Counted from the first letter of the stretch, positions 45,180 through 56,574 are shown. The stretch is DNA of 64,000 nt from Maratus speciosus (GCA_963932465.1 OZ010788.1:668010484-668074483), one strand, 5' to 3'. Translations and numbers: made by a program. The notes: generated by a model not told the origin, from the letters alone.

Positions 45180-45839
45180 TATTTATATATATATTTATGA
45201 CCATTATAAACCACTAGAAATTATCATCAACAGTTGTGAATATACAAATTATAAATGAATTTTTGTGCTAATTAAAAATGATGTATAAACCGTTACAAAA
45301 TTCTTTGAAACTGACAGAAAATTAATATATTTCGATATATTAATTATTAATTATGTATTGGATTTTTAAGTGATATTGTGAGATAATAAATGTACAACTT
45401 CCAACGGAATTTCTTATGAATAGGTATTAAATAACTACAAAAGTATAAATAATATTGACAATAGACATAGATAATGCGCAATTGCAGCAGTGAACACAGA
45501 TAGATAGAGATAGATCATTAAAACATAGATAGAGTATAAATTTATTAAAAATCAAAAACAGACTTGGATAATATCAGCTTCCTTTCCATTATATTCCCCA
45601 ACCCTTTATTTAAATTTGTTTAAAAATTGAAAATAACATTACACACATATATATATATAGTATTTAAATGATTAGATTAGTTCTGTAACATACTTCAAAA
45701 TATTTTACGGCTTAGAATTTAAAGAAATAATAAAATAAACAGTTTATTAATAATTGCCAACGTTTAACCTTTTCTCCTACCAATATTTTTAAACGACAAA
45801 ATATGTCATGTTTAATCATCGAAATTTTGTATTTGTTGC
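45180..45839. other. Unassigned stretch with GATA-rich patch
   Basis: A short GATAGATAGAGATAGATC patch near 45499-45530 and a TA run near 45645-45658; otherwise nothing supported. Confidence 0.4.
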
Positions 45840-46332
45840 TAGGTGATCAAAAGCCAATTTCCCCGAAATTTCTGAAATTTACCCAAAATCAGTTTTTTCT
45901 TCCGAAAAAATCCTCAGCTACTCAAAAAAGTAAATTTTAAATTTACCAATATAAAGAATTTCCTAATTTATCAAAGCTCAAAATTTTTTCCCAAATTCAA
46001 AAATTTTTCCACAGTCTTTGTAGATATTGGAGTTAGATAACTAATAAATTAAATCTTAAAACCCCTGTAAAACGAAGAGCACGAGGATAATTCTCGATAA
46101 TTAATAAGTTTCTATTTGCGTATGAAGGAATTGAGATCTAGTGTTGCCGTATGACACAATATAAACTTTAACAAGAAAACATGAAGTGATGAAAAAATAT
46201 CTCCAATTTTTTTCCTCAAAATGCTGATATTCCTCAAAAATTTCACCACTATTACCTATCTTCAAAAATTTTCCCGGAAAGTTCAAAATCCCTAATATGA
46301 AGAAAATTTCCCTAATTTGTCAACACTCAGCA
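45840..46332 (-). mobile_element. Internally deleted hAT relative of 2920-4239, inverted
   Basis: 45843-46020 matches the reverse complement of the right end of the 2920 element (AAAGCCAATTTCCCC, TTTCTTCCGAAAAA). 46190-46332 matches the reverse complement of its left end, finishing TTGTCAACACTCAG. A GTGTTGCCGTATG motif at 46140 may be a further end. The transposase region is gone. Confidence 0.65.
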
Positions 46333-46334
46333 TA

Positions 46335-46405
46335 GGATTAAATAAAGCGAATTTTTCTATTTTAAAATAGTGCTAGGAAAAAAGCGTAAAAGTTGGAAGC
46401 TAAGG
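46335..46405. mobile_element. Partial copy of the 55964-56114 MITE
   Basis: AATAAAGCGAATTTTTCTAT then AAAAAGCGTAAAAGTTGGAA matches the right half of that MITE; the left half is missing. Confidence 0.6.
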
Positions 46406-46463
46406 TTTATTTTCATTTTTAACTGAACTGGGCTATTATATTTCTTAGGTTCTTATCTAAGTA

Positions 46464-47750
46464 CAAGGCTAGAAATTATTCCCTGTAAATCTGTATGTAA
46501 TTGACAGTAATTATTGTGAAATATTCTACTACTAGAGAAGATTAACGAAAAAGAATTATTTACTTCAATGCTATATTCGCAAAGGGAAAAAAATGTTCTC
46601 TGTAGACTATAAAAGTCACAGAATCCATTTATTTCATTTCTTAACAAAGTGAAAAGCAATTTCAGATTCTGCCAACAAAAATTAGAATTCGCATTTCTAA
46701 ATTACTGATGATTCCGATTTTTCAGCCCCGAGAGATGTAATTAATTTCACATTTATCACCATCAGCTCTTTTGTTTCTTATTTTGTTGCTTTTTTAGGAT
46801 TCCGTACTTAAAAAGTAAAAACGGAACTTGTTCTATTCTAATCGACTTAATATAATATCTAAATATTCATTTCAAACCAAATCTAACATCTGGTAGGTTC
46901 TGTGTTTTCTAATTCGACGAATAAGCAACAGTGTTTACGGCACAAAGCATACATTTAAAAACAAAAAGAACATAAAAAATCTAATAACATTCGACGCAAT
47001 ACATCTAAAAGAATTCTAATATCAACAATTTTCGTTTCAGTTCAGAAGTGGATAGTACAAACAGAGAATGCGTACTGGATACGTAGCGGTTTAGAGAATT
47101 AGCCGGAACATCCCGCCCGACGTTGGACAAGGCTAGAAATATTTCACTGTAAATCTGTATGTAACTGACAGTAATTATTGTGAAAGATTCTACTACTAGA
47201 TGAGATTAACGGAAAAGAATTATTTACTTCATCACTATATTCGCAAAGGAAAACAAATGTTCTCTGAAGACTATAAAAATCACAGAGTCCATTTATTTCA
47301 TTTCTTAACAAAGTGAAAAGCAATTTCAGATTCTGCAAACAAAAATTAGAATTCGTATTTCTAAATTACTGATGATTCCGATTTTTCAGCCCCGAGAGAT
47401 GTAATTAATTTCACATTTATCACCATCAGTTCTTTCGTTTCTTATTTTGTTGCTTGTTCAGGGTTCCGTACTTAAAAAGTAAAAACAGAACTGTTCTATT
47501 CTAGTCGACTTATTCTAAATATCCATTTCAAATCAAATCCAACATCTGGTAGGTTCAGTGTTTTCTAACTCGACGAATAATCAACAGTTTTTACGGCACA
47601 AAACATACATTTAATAACAAAAAGAACATAAAAAATCTATTAAGCGCCATTCGACCCAATACATCCAAAGAATTCTAATATCAACAATATATTAGTTCGT
47701 TTCAGTTCAGAAGTGGGCAGTTCAAACACAGCATGCGCTGGCTAAGTAGA
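46464..47750 (+). repeat. Tandem duplication, 664-bp period, two units
   Basis: CAAGGCTAGAAAT starts at 46464 and 47128, and both units continue in parallel through the second old repeat core (46721, 47385) and the first about 280 bp of the GGGTTCCG element (46796, 47460). Divergence is modest. Because the same junction between old repeat and inserted element is in both units, the duplication is later than that insertion. Confidence 0.9.
46796..47127 (+). mobile_element. GGGTTCCG element, copy 2 (5' part only)
   Basis: AGGATTCCGTACTTAAAAAG with its hairpin partner ACGGAAC, then sequence shared with copy 3 (CAACATCTGGTAGGTTC-type). Cut at the duplication border. Confidence 0.75.
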
Positions 47751-48438
47751 TCTATTGACCCACATATTTATAGATTATTAACCATTCACAAATATATTTA
47801 GGAAAAATATAGAAAAGCTAGTTTTGTTACTTAAAAAAAAAAATATCGTGTGGGAAATTGTGTGACAGCTTTCGTATCGTCGAACTCATAAAATGCATTT
47901 CTTTTAATTTTAGGTATTATATTTTCAGAGATATCGTCGAAAATGTAATTCAAAAATATGTCTCTCCCACCTCTATTTCCGAACCAACTGAAACTAAAAT
48001 TATGAAAAAATTAGATAGAGAAGAAGTTAATTTAAACCTTGCAGGAAAACTATAGCGATTACATTAGATTACATAGTTTTTGAGAAAATCGCATTTTTCT
48101 TTTACATACAAATTTCGATTTGCGTGAGTTCAGTAAAATAGTTGAAGAGCGCTGGAGGTACCTGTATCGTCGCAGAAGTGTAAAAGGATTGTTGATAATT
48201 ATTTTCGAGAAAAAATTGTCGTTAATTAGCCGAGATATTAACCCTTAAAGACACGGTCGGTTTGGACATGCATAAAGACACGGGTGGCGTACTATTATGC
48301 CATCGGCTTTTAAAGCGTAGATAACAACTTTTAATGATATATTTGTGTAATGCAATGCTCAGGTACTAATTTATATATTTATTGTACGGAACCCTCTGAG
48401 CGCAAGTAATACTCGCGCTTGACAGCTTTTTTTTTTTT
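47460..48438 (+). mobile_element. GGGTTCCG element, copy 3, complete ends
   Basis: It starts AGGGTTCCGTACTTAAAAAG and ends at GTACGGAACCCT (48384-48395), followed by a hairpin (AGCGC..GCGCT) and a T run. The outer 12 bp are inverted repeats. The 65-codon frame at 47858-48055 is broken in copy 1 and is not a conserved product. Similar-looking ends are, from memory, common in moth and butterfly repeats; class not assigned. Confidence 0.7.
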
Positions 48439-49249
48439 AAATTACTGTTAGAAAAAGCAGTAATCATGATCTCTAAATAATTTTTCGTTAAGGCTGTTCT
48501 TAGCTGCTCTGTTCAACAAGCGCAAAATGTTTTGACACGTTTACAAATTCATTTTTTAACGGAAAGGTATAAAATTGGAAAGCCTGGCCATGGAGGCGAT
48601 TTGGAATTGAACTGTTCTTTCCATTTTTTGATCAATCAATTACCTATTGCGAATTAATACAAGCGAATTTGATCACGTGACAAGCACGTTTTTCGCCCGC
48701 TTTTAAGTGCTCTTTCTTCCTTCGCGCGGAAGTTCGGTTCAAAACGTCTACTTTGACGTTATTTTCTGAAAGATCTATTGCGTTTGCAAAAAATAATGGA
48801 AAAAACAGCTCAATTACATAGTTTCTGAACAACAACACCAGCTAATTTCATACATTTTCGAACAAAAATAAATTAAAACTTATGTCAGAAAGTTGCCCTT
48901 TTGGATTTGAGAACACCCTGAAATGTCCAAGCAAATCGATATGAATTTACTAGCAGCCGTAAACAGACAGTAATAATAACTGTTTCGTTTTCAACATATT
49001 TACCGATCGTATTTCCCAAAATTGCAATTTATTTAAAATTTGAAAATACTTTTTTGTTAATTTAAATTTTCAGCAATTAAAATTTATTAACGATTTACAC
49101 GCGTATGAAACTATTTATATGCATTTAAATAAATAGATTAGCTAATTAAGATATTTGCATGTAGTTTATGTTCTTGAATTAAATCTAAGATAAAGAGATT
49201 ATTTTTTAAAGGAGTTTATTATATGTTTAAAGTTTGAGCCTTAGTGCAG
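48439..49249. other. Unassigned stretch
   Basis: A slightly less AT-rich part (48640-48790) contains a 64-codon minus-strand frame without recognisable domain. No repeat ends seen. Confidence 0.4.
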
Positions 49250-51852
49250 AGCTCGAAAAGTTTTCCTCAAAATCTCTGTGCAACTGATAGTACTTATTTT
49301 AACAGATTAATTACCCATATTTGATAAGCAAAGTAAAATGAAATCTCACAATTTGGCTTTAAAAATTAGAATCCATACATTTAAATTACTGATGATTCTG
49401 ACTTTTCAGCACCGGGTGATGTAATTAATTTCATACTTATCACAAGTTGTACTTCTTATTCTGTGGCAATTATGTTGCCGTTTTTTATTCTTTCTGTTTT
49501 ATCGTTGAAGTAGAATAGTAATTATCATCTTCTGTTTTTGACTACTAATAAATTCACGTCTAACCATTTTAAACTAATGTAAGAAATATTTAATTTAAAA
49601 AGAAATGTAAAAGAATGTTTTCATTTTACTAAATATTTTTAAGCTTTATTGCTGTTCATTTACAATATATTGTTATTACAGATTACTGTCAATATTTCTT
49701 CATTTTATTAGTTTTATTATTGTTCATTTTATATTTTAAAAATGATTAATGTTTAAAAGATAATAAACTCAAAATATGTTAAAAACTGTAGTATATCTCT
49801 CTGAATATATCTTATAACAATTATAGTCACAATGTTCTTTCTTTGTTAATAAATAACAACTGTTCATTTTGTGGTGATTTATTTTAATGAGATATTGTTA
49901 TTAAAGATTATTTTCAATAATACAGTATTTTGTAAGTTTCATTGATGTTCATTTTATATTTAAAAAAAGTGAAATAAGTTAGAAAAATAATAAACTCATT
50001 CTCAATACAACAAACGTCAAACTAATAAGTCATTTGCGATTTATAAAGCTTGTTTATTTCACCAATTAACGAACTAAAATACAATTTCCGATTCTGCTGC
50101 TAAAAATTAGAAAACGTATTTTTTAAGTATTGGTCCTTTCTACCTTTTAGCCCCGGGAGATGTAATTGATTTCAAAATTATTACAATCACTTCTCTTGTT
50201 ATTAACGTTCAATTTTTTATTTTATCTTTCTTATTGTTTTCTTAAGAAATCGGTAATTATCATAGTCTATTTTGGTTGTTAAGAAATTTACATTTATTCA
50301 TTTTATGGCAATATTAATTTTAATGAGAAAATATTTTAAAAGAAAACTAATTTTTTTTTATTTTGTAAGTTTGGTTAATATTTATTTGATATTTATAAAT
50401 GATATAACTTGATTTATATATTTTTAGACTTGACAAACGTAATTAATTTCGAACTTATTACTATCATTTGTTTTATGTCTTATTTTGTTACAATTGTATA
50501 ACTTTTTTTCTTTCATTTTTTTTTTCATAGATTGGCAGTTACCATGGTATGTTGCTCATAAATAAATATCTATCTAATGTACACCAATACAATGAAGTAC
50601 TTATTTTACGGGATCTCAGAACTCTTAAAGCTTCAATATTTTCAACATTTTAATTTTTTTAGAGGTTAAACTACTAGCCTTTCTGAATATTTTGATATAA
50701 TTGTCTCCTTGAAATTCCCATTAGAACAGAAGTTATGGCTTTTAGAATTATACCCGCTCAACAGCTGAAGCGGCATTTCCGAAACTTTGAAGTCATTTTT
50801 CTCCAAAGGACGTTTTGGGCATAACGAGCACGATATCTGAAAACCTTCTGAATATTTTTTCATGAAATTTTCAAAACGCATGTTTCATGTCAGCATGTAT
50901 AAACTGAACCGAAAATTCCCTTTTTATTGTTCAAAAAAATATTTTTTTAGGTGATTATAATGTTCAAATCTTCAAAATTTTGCATTAGTTAAATGTAGCT
51001 TTGTATTAAAAATATGAAAATGCTTTAAATACAAATTTATTTAGGTTCAGGGTAATTATTGTAATCTTAAGTATAAGTAGATACAAAAGTATAAATCTAG
51101 TTGCCAAATTTATTTTGTAATCCAGCGCGTAAGCTGTTATAACCATATTTTGCTCGTCAAATGTCTAACAGCTTAATCCCCCCTATAAATTCTAATTCTG
51201 CATTTTTTAAATACATGATATGAAAGAACATACTTATATCTTTCATCTCAATAAAAATTGTGTTTTAAAACCATATACATGTTAATATATTAAATGCTGA
51301 AAATGGTCTTTTTTTTCTTTTTTTTCCAATTTCAAGAATCCTGACACCCCTTAACTACATATTACTTCCCCCATCCAATATTAATATATTCAACAAGCAT
51401 GATTTATTCGAATTGCTTACTTATGATTTCGTTTGATTTATTTACTTTCAGCCTTGGGTGATATAATTTATTTCACCTGCACTTTTTTTTCTTATTTTGT
51501 TGTACCTTTACAGCATTTTATTCTTTCTACCTTATAATAAGATAACCTTATAGATTGATTTGAATCCGCCGTAATTTTCACGGGCTATCTTTGGTTCTTA
51601 ACACTGAATGTTATATCGTCTATATACAGGTGTCGTTAATTAAACGATCCTACTTTAAAGTTGTCTACAGACGGTACAGTTCATACAGTTGTGAAATTTT
51701 GTAAAATGCATAATAAAAAAATGTGAATTTGCTTAAGCGAAAAAAAAAAAAATGTTCAAAATTTACCCACCAGAAGGCGTTTTGAATAAATTATACATTT
51801 AACTACTGTTACGATAGTTTAGAAATTTTATTTACAATATAACCTTAAAAAT

Positions 51853-52440
51853 CCGGCATCTTCGGGACCGAGGCTAAGCCGGATTTCTGAAGGAATATGA
51901 AAAGTACTTTTTATATTCTTAATGGCGCCTATTCATAATGTAATTCATATGCAATTGATATTTATGCGCGAAAAGATAAAATCAAATATTTATAAATAAC
52001 TTATTTTAATTAATATTATCTATGTTAGAAAAAAAATCTAGTGAAGTTATTTCGTCTAGTGTAATTTTCGAAACTTAGATGTTAGTTTTATTTGCTTCAA
52101 CTTTTTCGGCCGTTCTCTAGCAAGTTTTTCTTGGATTTTTTACATGTGAAGAATATCGATTTCGGAAATGCAGTCTTGTTTCTCTAAAATAGATATCAAT
52201 TTTCCAGTCAAATTTATGCATTTTACTTGTGACACATTTTCTTCTGCTGGCTCCTGGACCTCGTTTCCTTTGAGCTGCTATCGGTGTTATCGGCAGTTCT
52301 ATTTAACACTGCAGCAGCGATCTCGCACATAACACTGCTCAGCTGTTCAGTTAATCCATCGCTTTCGTCCTCGAAGTCTTTAATTCATAAAAAGTAGCTA
52401 TTTTTCTTTCTCTCGTAATTTAAAAACTGGAGGTGCAAGA
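51853..52440 (-). mobile_element. Truncated pogo/Tigger fragment inside the mariner
   Basis: On the minus strand it runs from a transposase C-terminus into a 3' end holding CGGTCCCGAAGATGCCGGAT, like the inner part of a Tigger terminus. The last bases (normally through CTACTGTA) are missing, so the right end is broken. Confidence 0.55.
52081..52388 (-). pseudogene. pogo/Tigger transposase C-terminal fragment, two frames
   Basis: The minus strand reads KDFEDESDGLTEQLSSVMCE, a stop near 52230, then in another frame LISILEKQDCISEIDILHM and, after a stop, KIQEKLARERPKKLKQIKLT. An acidic patch, a helix with Q-D and ending in a KK-K-KQ basic tail is the usual layout at the C-terminus of Tigger/jerky-type transposases. 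At least one frameshift and one stop break it. The DNA-binding and DDE domains are absent. Confidence 0.6.
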
Positions 52441-52493
52441 TTATTTTGATGCCGAATTTTAGAGGTTATATACTGTATTAACTTTACCCGATC

Positions 52494-52704
52494 TTAAACC
52501 CTTGAGAGGCAAGCAATTACGTTTGCGTAATTCTGAATTCCCACCGGAAATTTAGAAAAATTTTATTTCAAAATAAGCAAAAGCAATTTTTCGACTTTTT
52601 TCCACCAAAGTTAGAAAAATAAGGTTTCATAAAATTTTTCCGTTGCAAAACTTCATTAATTGTAGGTGTTATAAAATTTATCCCACCGCTCCTCAAGGGG
52701 TTAA
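52494..52704. mobile_element. TTAA-bounded MITE, 211 bp
   Basis: TTAAACCCTTGAGAGGCAAG to CGCTCCTCAAGGGGTTAA. Reversed relative of 12944-13154, the same length. Confidence 0.85.
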
Positions 52705-53693
52705 AGACAACCTTTCCATACATGTTCTTATATGAACATGCCATCTTACGATTCTACATGGTAACTGAAAATAATGGCCGTCATGTGGAACATGTTTGGC
52801 TGTAATAAAATTTGTAAACTATCGTAAATGTATGCTAAATGTGTAATTCTCTATTTTGCTTAATTAAAACGCTCTCTGGTGGCGAAATTTTGAACTAATT
52901 TTTTTTTTCATTCAAAGAAATTCTCAAACCTTTATTATGTACTTCACAAAATGTCACAACATTCTGAACAATAGTTTGTTTGACAACTTTAAAATAGGCT
53001 AGTTTAATTATGGACACCCTGTATAACGTCTATTCGCTTTATGGTGATATAGCAAGTATTTATAAGAAATTATTTTAATTTCTTTTTTTTTTCATTTTAA
53101 AGCATTTTACATGTTTAATTACTATTAACTTAATTTACACACTAATAATTCAACTTAATTATATATTTTCAACTGAGAGAGGTGCAGTTAATTTCGCATT
53201 AGTATCAGTAACTTGTTCTGTTTGTTTACATTTTTAAACTTAACAACTTTCATTTTTTTTTTCTATTTTACTATTACAACTAAGGGTAATTATCATGATT
53301 ATTTTGGTTTTCCTAAATTCACATTTGTTTTATGGCGGAATAATAAATATTTATTTTAACGAGAAAGTATTCAAAAGAGTTTTTAAATCATTTTTACTTT
53401 CTTTTACAAGTTTGATTAATGTTTATAAGATTTATATAATAAGCTTTTAATTTGAAGTATATATTTTCAGCCTTAGAAGAAATAAATTTCACATTAGTCA
53501 CCCTTAATTGCTTCGTTTTATTTTTTTTTCTTTTGCAATTTAATAGTTTTCCTTTCTTTTTGTCGGTTTTATTTGCTATTGTTAAGATGAAATAGCAATT
53601 ATCGTGATGCAATTTTGTTGTTTATAAATTAATATTTATAAATTAATAATATAATAAACATCCACTTGATAAGAAATTTAATGGAGAAATATT

Positions 53694-54419
53694 CAGGGTG
53701 ATTCAAAAAAGATGGGAAAAATTTTAAGAGGTGATAGTACACACCCAAACAAACATTTTGTATCAAAGAATGCATGGTCGAAAACTAAACGTAAAAAAAA
53801 AAAGTTAGAGGGCGCCAGAAGTTATGTTCTTATACGAGGCAAAAACACACAATGAACGATTAAGTTAAGTTACGAACACAAATTTAATGGCATTTGATTA
53901 CAATAAGTGCTCAAAACATTGACCGGCAGCTGTTAGGCACGCAGTACAACGGCGAAGAACAGATTGGCGAATTTTCTGAAACACACCAGGCACCACCGCG
54001 CTCGCCAGATCTTTCATGTCTCGATTTTTTTTGTGGGGACAGCTAAAGGCTCTTGTGTGTGAGACTCCCATTGAATCCGCAGAAGAACTTGTCGCCAAGC
54101 TTTCGCCTGCTGTAGGGGAAGTTCGCTATATGCCTGGTGCGTTTCAGAAAATTCGCCAATCTGTTCTTCGCCGTTGTACTGCGTGCATAACAGCTGCCGG
54201 TCAATGTTTTGAGCACTTATTGTAATCAAATGCCATTCAATTTGTTTTCGTAACTTAATCGTTCATTGTGTGTTTTTGCCTCGTATAAGAACATAACTTT
54301 TGGCTCCCTCTAACTTTTTTACGTTTAGTTTTCGACCATGCATTCTTTGATACAAAAGGTTTGTTTGGGTGTGTACTATCACCTCTTAAAATTTGTCCCA
54401 CCTTTTTTGAATCACCTTG
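53694..54419. mobile_element. Foldback mariner-type element, about 300-bp arms
   Basis: CAGGGTGATTCAAAAAAGAT at the left is inverted at the right (TTTTTTGAATCACCTTG). The arms (53694-54000 and about 54115-54419) pair closely and both hold the transposase 3' end and its trailer. The middle (54001-54114) is single copy. TT replaces the TA target on both sides. Confidence 0.85.
53998..54225 (+). pseudogene. Tc1/mariner transposase C-terminal domain fragment
   Basis: Upstream SPDLSCLDFF and, one base out of frame after a T run at about 54020-54028, FFLWGQLKALVCETPIESAE and so on to RCTACITAAGQCFEHLL and TAA (54223-54225). PDLxxLDFFLWG..LK marks the region around the third acidic catalytic residue of many mariner-like transposases. 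The frameshift breaks it exactly there. An inverted duplicate of the last part (VFQKIRQSVLRRCTACLTAA) is on the minus strand at 53898-53990. No N-terminal half is present. Confidence 0.75.
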
Positions 54420-54538
54420 TTTAAAGGGAATTTTTCAACGTTATTGCATTTTACAAGTCGATTACTATTAATTTTTGTTTTATTCATATTTTGAAACTTA
54501 CGTAATTGAAATTTAATTAAAATTAGAGTACACTGAAA

Positions 54539-54976
54539 CCTCCTTGTGCGGCTACCTCCATTAAGTGAACACCTCCCTGAACGACCATTTTTTCATGGAA
54601 CGAAATTTATTCCGATAGGTTCAGTACTAATTTTACCTCTATTCACAGACCACCCCAGTTGAACTCCCTCCCTGAGCGCCCCATTTCTTTGAAGAAAATG
54701 AAACAAATTCCGTTTTTTCCCGGTTGCTCGAAGAAGGTTTTATTAGAATAATAATTCCGGAGAGCGCATTATTCATCAGACTTCTATACTAAGTTTAGAA
54801 TTTTTATTTATTCCAGTAACTTTTAAATGTTTAAATCCTGTTGTGCCTTTTTAGGCAATGAATTTAACTCTGATGACAAAATAAGGATGACGGTCCATAA
54901 ACTCTCGTGCCCTATTCTGTCAGGAAACTTTCCAAGAAATATATAAATTAATAAAATCGTCATAATTTGTTCCCGT

Positions 54977-55016
<40 letters not shown>

Positions 55017-55329
55017 CATTTATTTACTGAACTTAGAAAGGACTTGGAAATAAAAGTTATAGGAGATAAAACCTTACAAACAAAGCAAACGTCAATGTAT
55101 TCATTTTTTAAACTCTGTACTAATTTACTTATGTAATTAACTTTTGTTTTGATATTTAAATTTTCATATTTTTTCCTAATGTGAAAAATAAATTTTAGTA
55201 ACATTAATTATTACCTTTTCTCAACAATTAAAATCTAGATTTAAACATGACCTCAATCAAGAGACTACCTCTCGGATCGACCAATTTTATTGGAACGGAA
55301 CTTGGTCGTTTTAGGGAGATTTTACTGTA
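54539..55329. mobile_element. Tigger/pogo-like element, 791 bp
   Basis: TACACTGAAACCTCCTTGTG and inverted GGGAGATTTTACTGTA, TA at each side. The inner sequence has alternating CACCTCCCTGAACGACC and ACCTCTCGGATCGACC motifs, as in pogo-type ends. No transposase seen; a 94-codon minus frame spans the poly(A/T) run and is chance. Confidence 0.65.
54978..55014. repeat. A37 homopolymer
   Basis: Thirty-seven uninterrupted A; length could reflect a retroposed tail or sequencing/assembly slippage. Confidence 0.9.
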
Positions 55330-55963
55330 GTCTATCTTTATTTTGTTGACACTGATTTTTGGCAAGTTTTTCCGAGTAAATTTTATAGCGTATTAATCAG
55401 TTTTCTCTACTCTAAACATCTAGACGTACGTATTTTTTCGAACGGATTGCATCGTTTGAAACATAAAAGTACGAAATTTAGGAATATATATTTCGTTTTT
55501 CCGCATCTCGAGCGGTTTCGCTGATGCACACACTTCGACAAAACGCCGATGACAAATCTCTTCTTTCTCAGCACCCGCTTTTGTCAGCGATGATATTTTT
55601 AATAGCGGATTTTAACAAATATCTCAACTAATTATGAAAAAGGGGAAAATCTAAACATGAAGTGCATCAGTTCCTGTCTTGGACTATAATCACGGAAATT
55701 TTAGGGCTTCTGAGTGTGGTAAATTTCCTTAGCCTTCGCAGACAAACAGACACACAGAGTGAGACTTTCTTTTACTAGTATATAGTTAAGGTATTTTATT
55801 GTAAAATCAAATAATTGTTAAAGAAACAATATTTTAACTGAAATATACTTCTTGAAGAAATCCATAAGAATAAGGTTAATCCATAAGAATTTTCTAAACT
55901 AGAAAATAGGAATTCTGCTTTCTCAGAATTTAGTGTCGCCTCCGATGAAAAAAAATATATATG
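55330..55963. other. Possible Helitron 5' region, otherwise unassigned
   Basis: On the minus strand from about 55788, TATATACTAGTAAAAGAAAG then CTCACTCTGTGTGTCTG resembles Helitron-like 5' sequence. A GC-richer part lies at 55495-55590. No 3' end was identified. Confidence 0.3.
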
Positions 55964-56114
55964 CATAGCTGCCAACTTTTACGCTTTTTCTCCCCCACTA
56001 AAATGTAACAGAAAATTTTCCCTTATTTAATCATCGAAATCTGCAGTTTAAATAAAGCAAAATTTTCTATTAAATTTTAGTGGTAAATGAAAAGCGTAAA
56101 TGTTGGCAGCTATG
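55964..56114. mobile_element. Palindromic MITE, 151 bp
   Basis: CATAGCTGCCAACTTTTACG and inverted GCGTAAATGTTGGCAGCTATG-type end, TATATG directly on both sides (6-bp repeat; possibly a decayed 8-bp one). GCTGCCAAC ends suggest hAT. A partial copy lies at 46335-46405. Confidence 0.8.
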
Positions 56115-56574
56115 TATATGTATATAAATATAGATAATATGTAACATATTTCAGTTTTAAGACTTAAAATGCACGCTTTTATTTTATATAAAAGGACGTC
56201 ATTCGCATCCTCTGAAGAATTCCTCATTTACGATCCAGTCTTAAACAACATCTACAGTAAAGTATTCATAAGACGTCACTATCGCTGAATAGTACATAAA
56301 TCCAAATAAACAGGTATCACTCAAGAAACTTGACAAAAAATCGGCTATCTAATGATTCATATGCCTTCTTTTGCTTGAAATATAGATAAATCAATTAAAT
56401 ATAGTTTATAATAGCTCCATGTTTTATCAGAAATCATTCATTTATATTTCTTCAAAATAGCACGTATTACAATTATGTTTATTTATTTTTTAGTAGCTAT
56501 GGGGAATTGGCAACAAAAAAGATACAATTACTATATTCCAACTAAATTAATGAACAAAAATATACAGAAATACT

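Larger units (their letters stand above)
51625..53033. mobile_element. Mariner-type element with long inverted ends, copy 2
   Basis: TACAGGTGTCGTTAATTAAA to the inverted GGACACCCTGTA, TA at both sides. It pairs with 37576-38841 over both ends and AACTATCGTAAATGTATGC. It has gained a truncated Tigger fragment (about 51853-52440) and a TTAA MITE (52494-52704). It interrupts the second old array. Confidence 0.8.
49250..53660 (+). repeat. Second decayed tandem array, about 280-320 bp monomer
   Basis: The core YTTTCAGCCCCGGGAGATGT followed by AATTAATTTCACACTTATCA recurs near 49405, 50145, 50425, 51445, 53168 and 53465. A second block (TCTTATTTTGTTRCAA, a T/C-rich tract, then TAATTATCATNRTCTRTTTT) follows each core by about 60-100 bp. 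Adjacent spacings are about 280 and 297; the 1723-bp gap contains the 1409-bp mariner, leaving about 314; gaps of 740 and 1020 are near multiples. No protein frame survives across copies. Confidence 0.65.

Noticed and set aside
46453..47338. Two similar minus-strand frames (68 and 64 codons) that could suggest a duplicated gene.
   Set aside because: The likeness is explained by the 664-bp tandem duplication; the related copies at 40705 and 49250 do not keep the frame.
54920..55204. 94-codon minus-strand frame.
   Set aside because: It spans the A37 run (poly-Phe) and has no domain.
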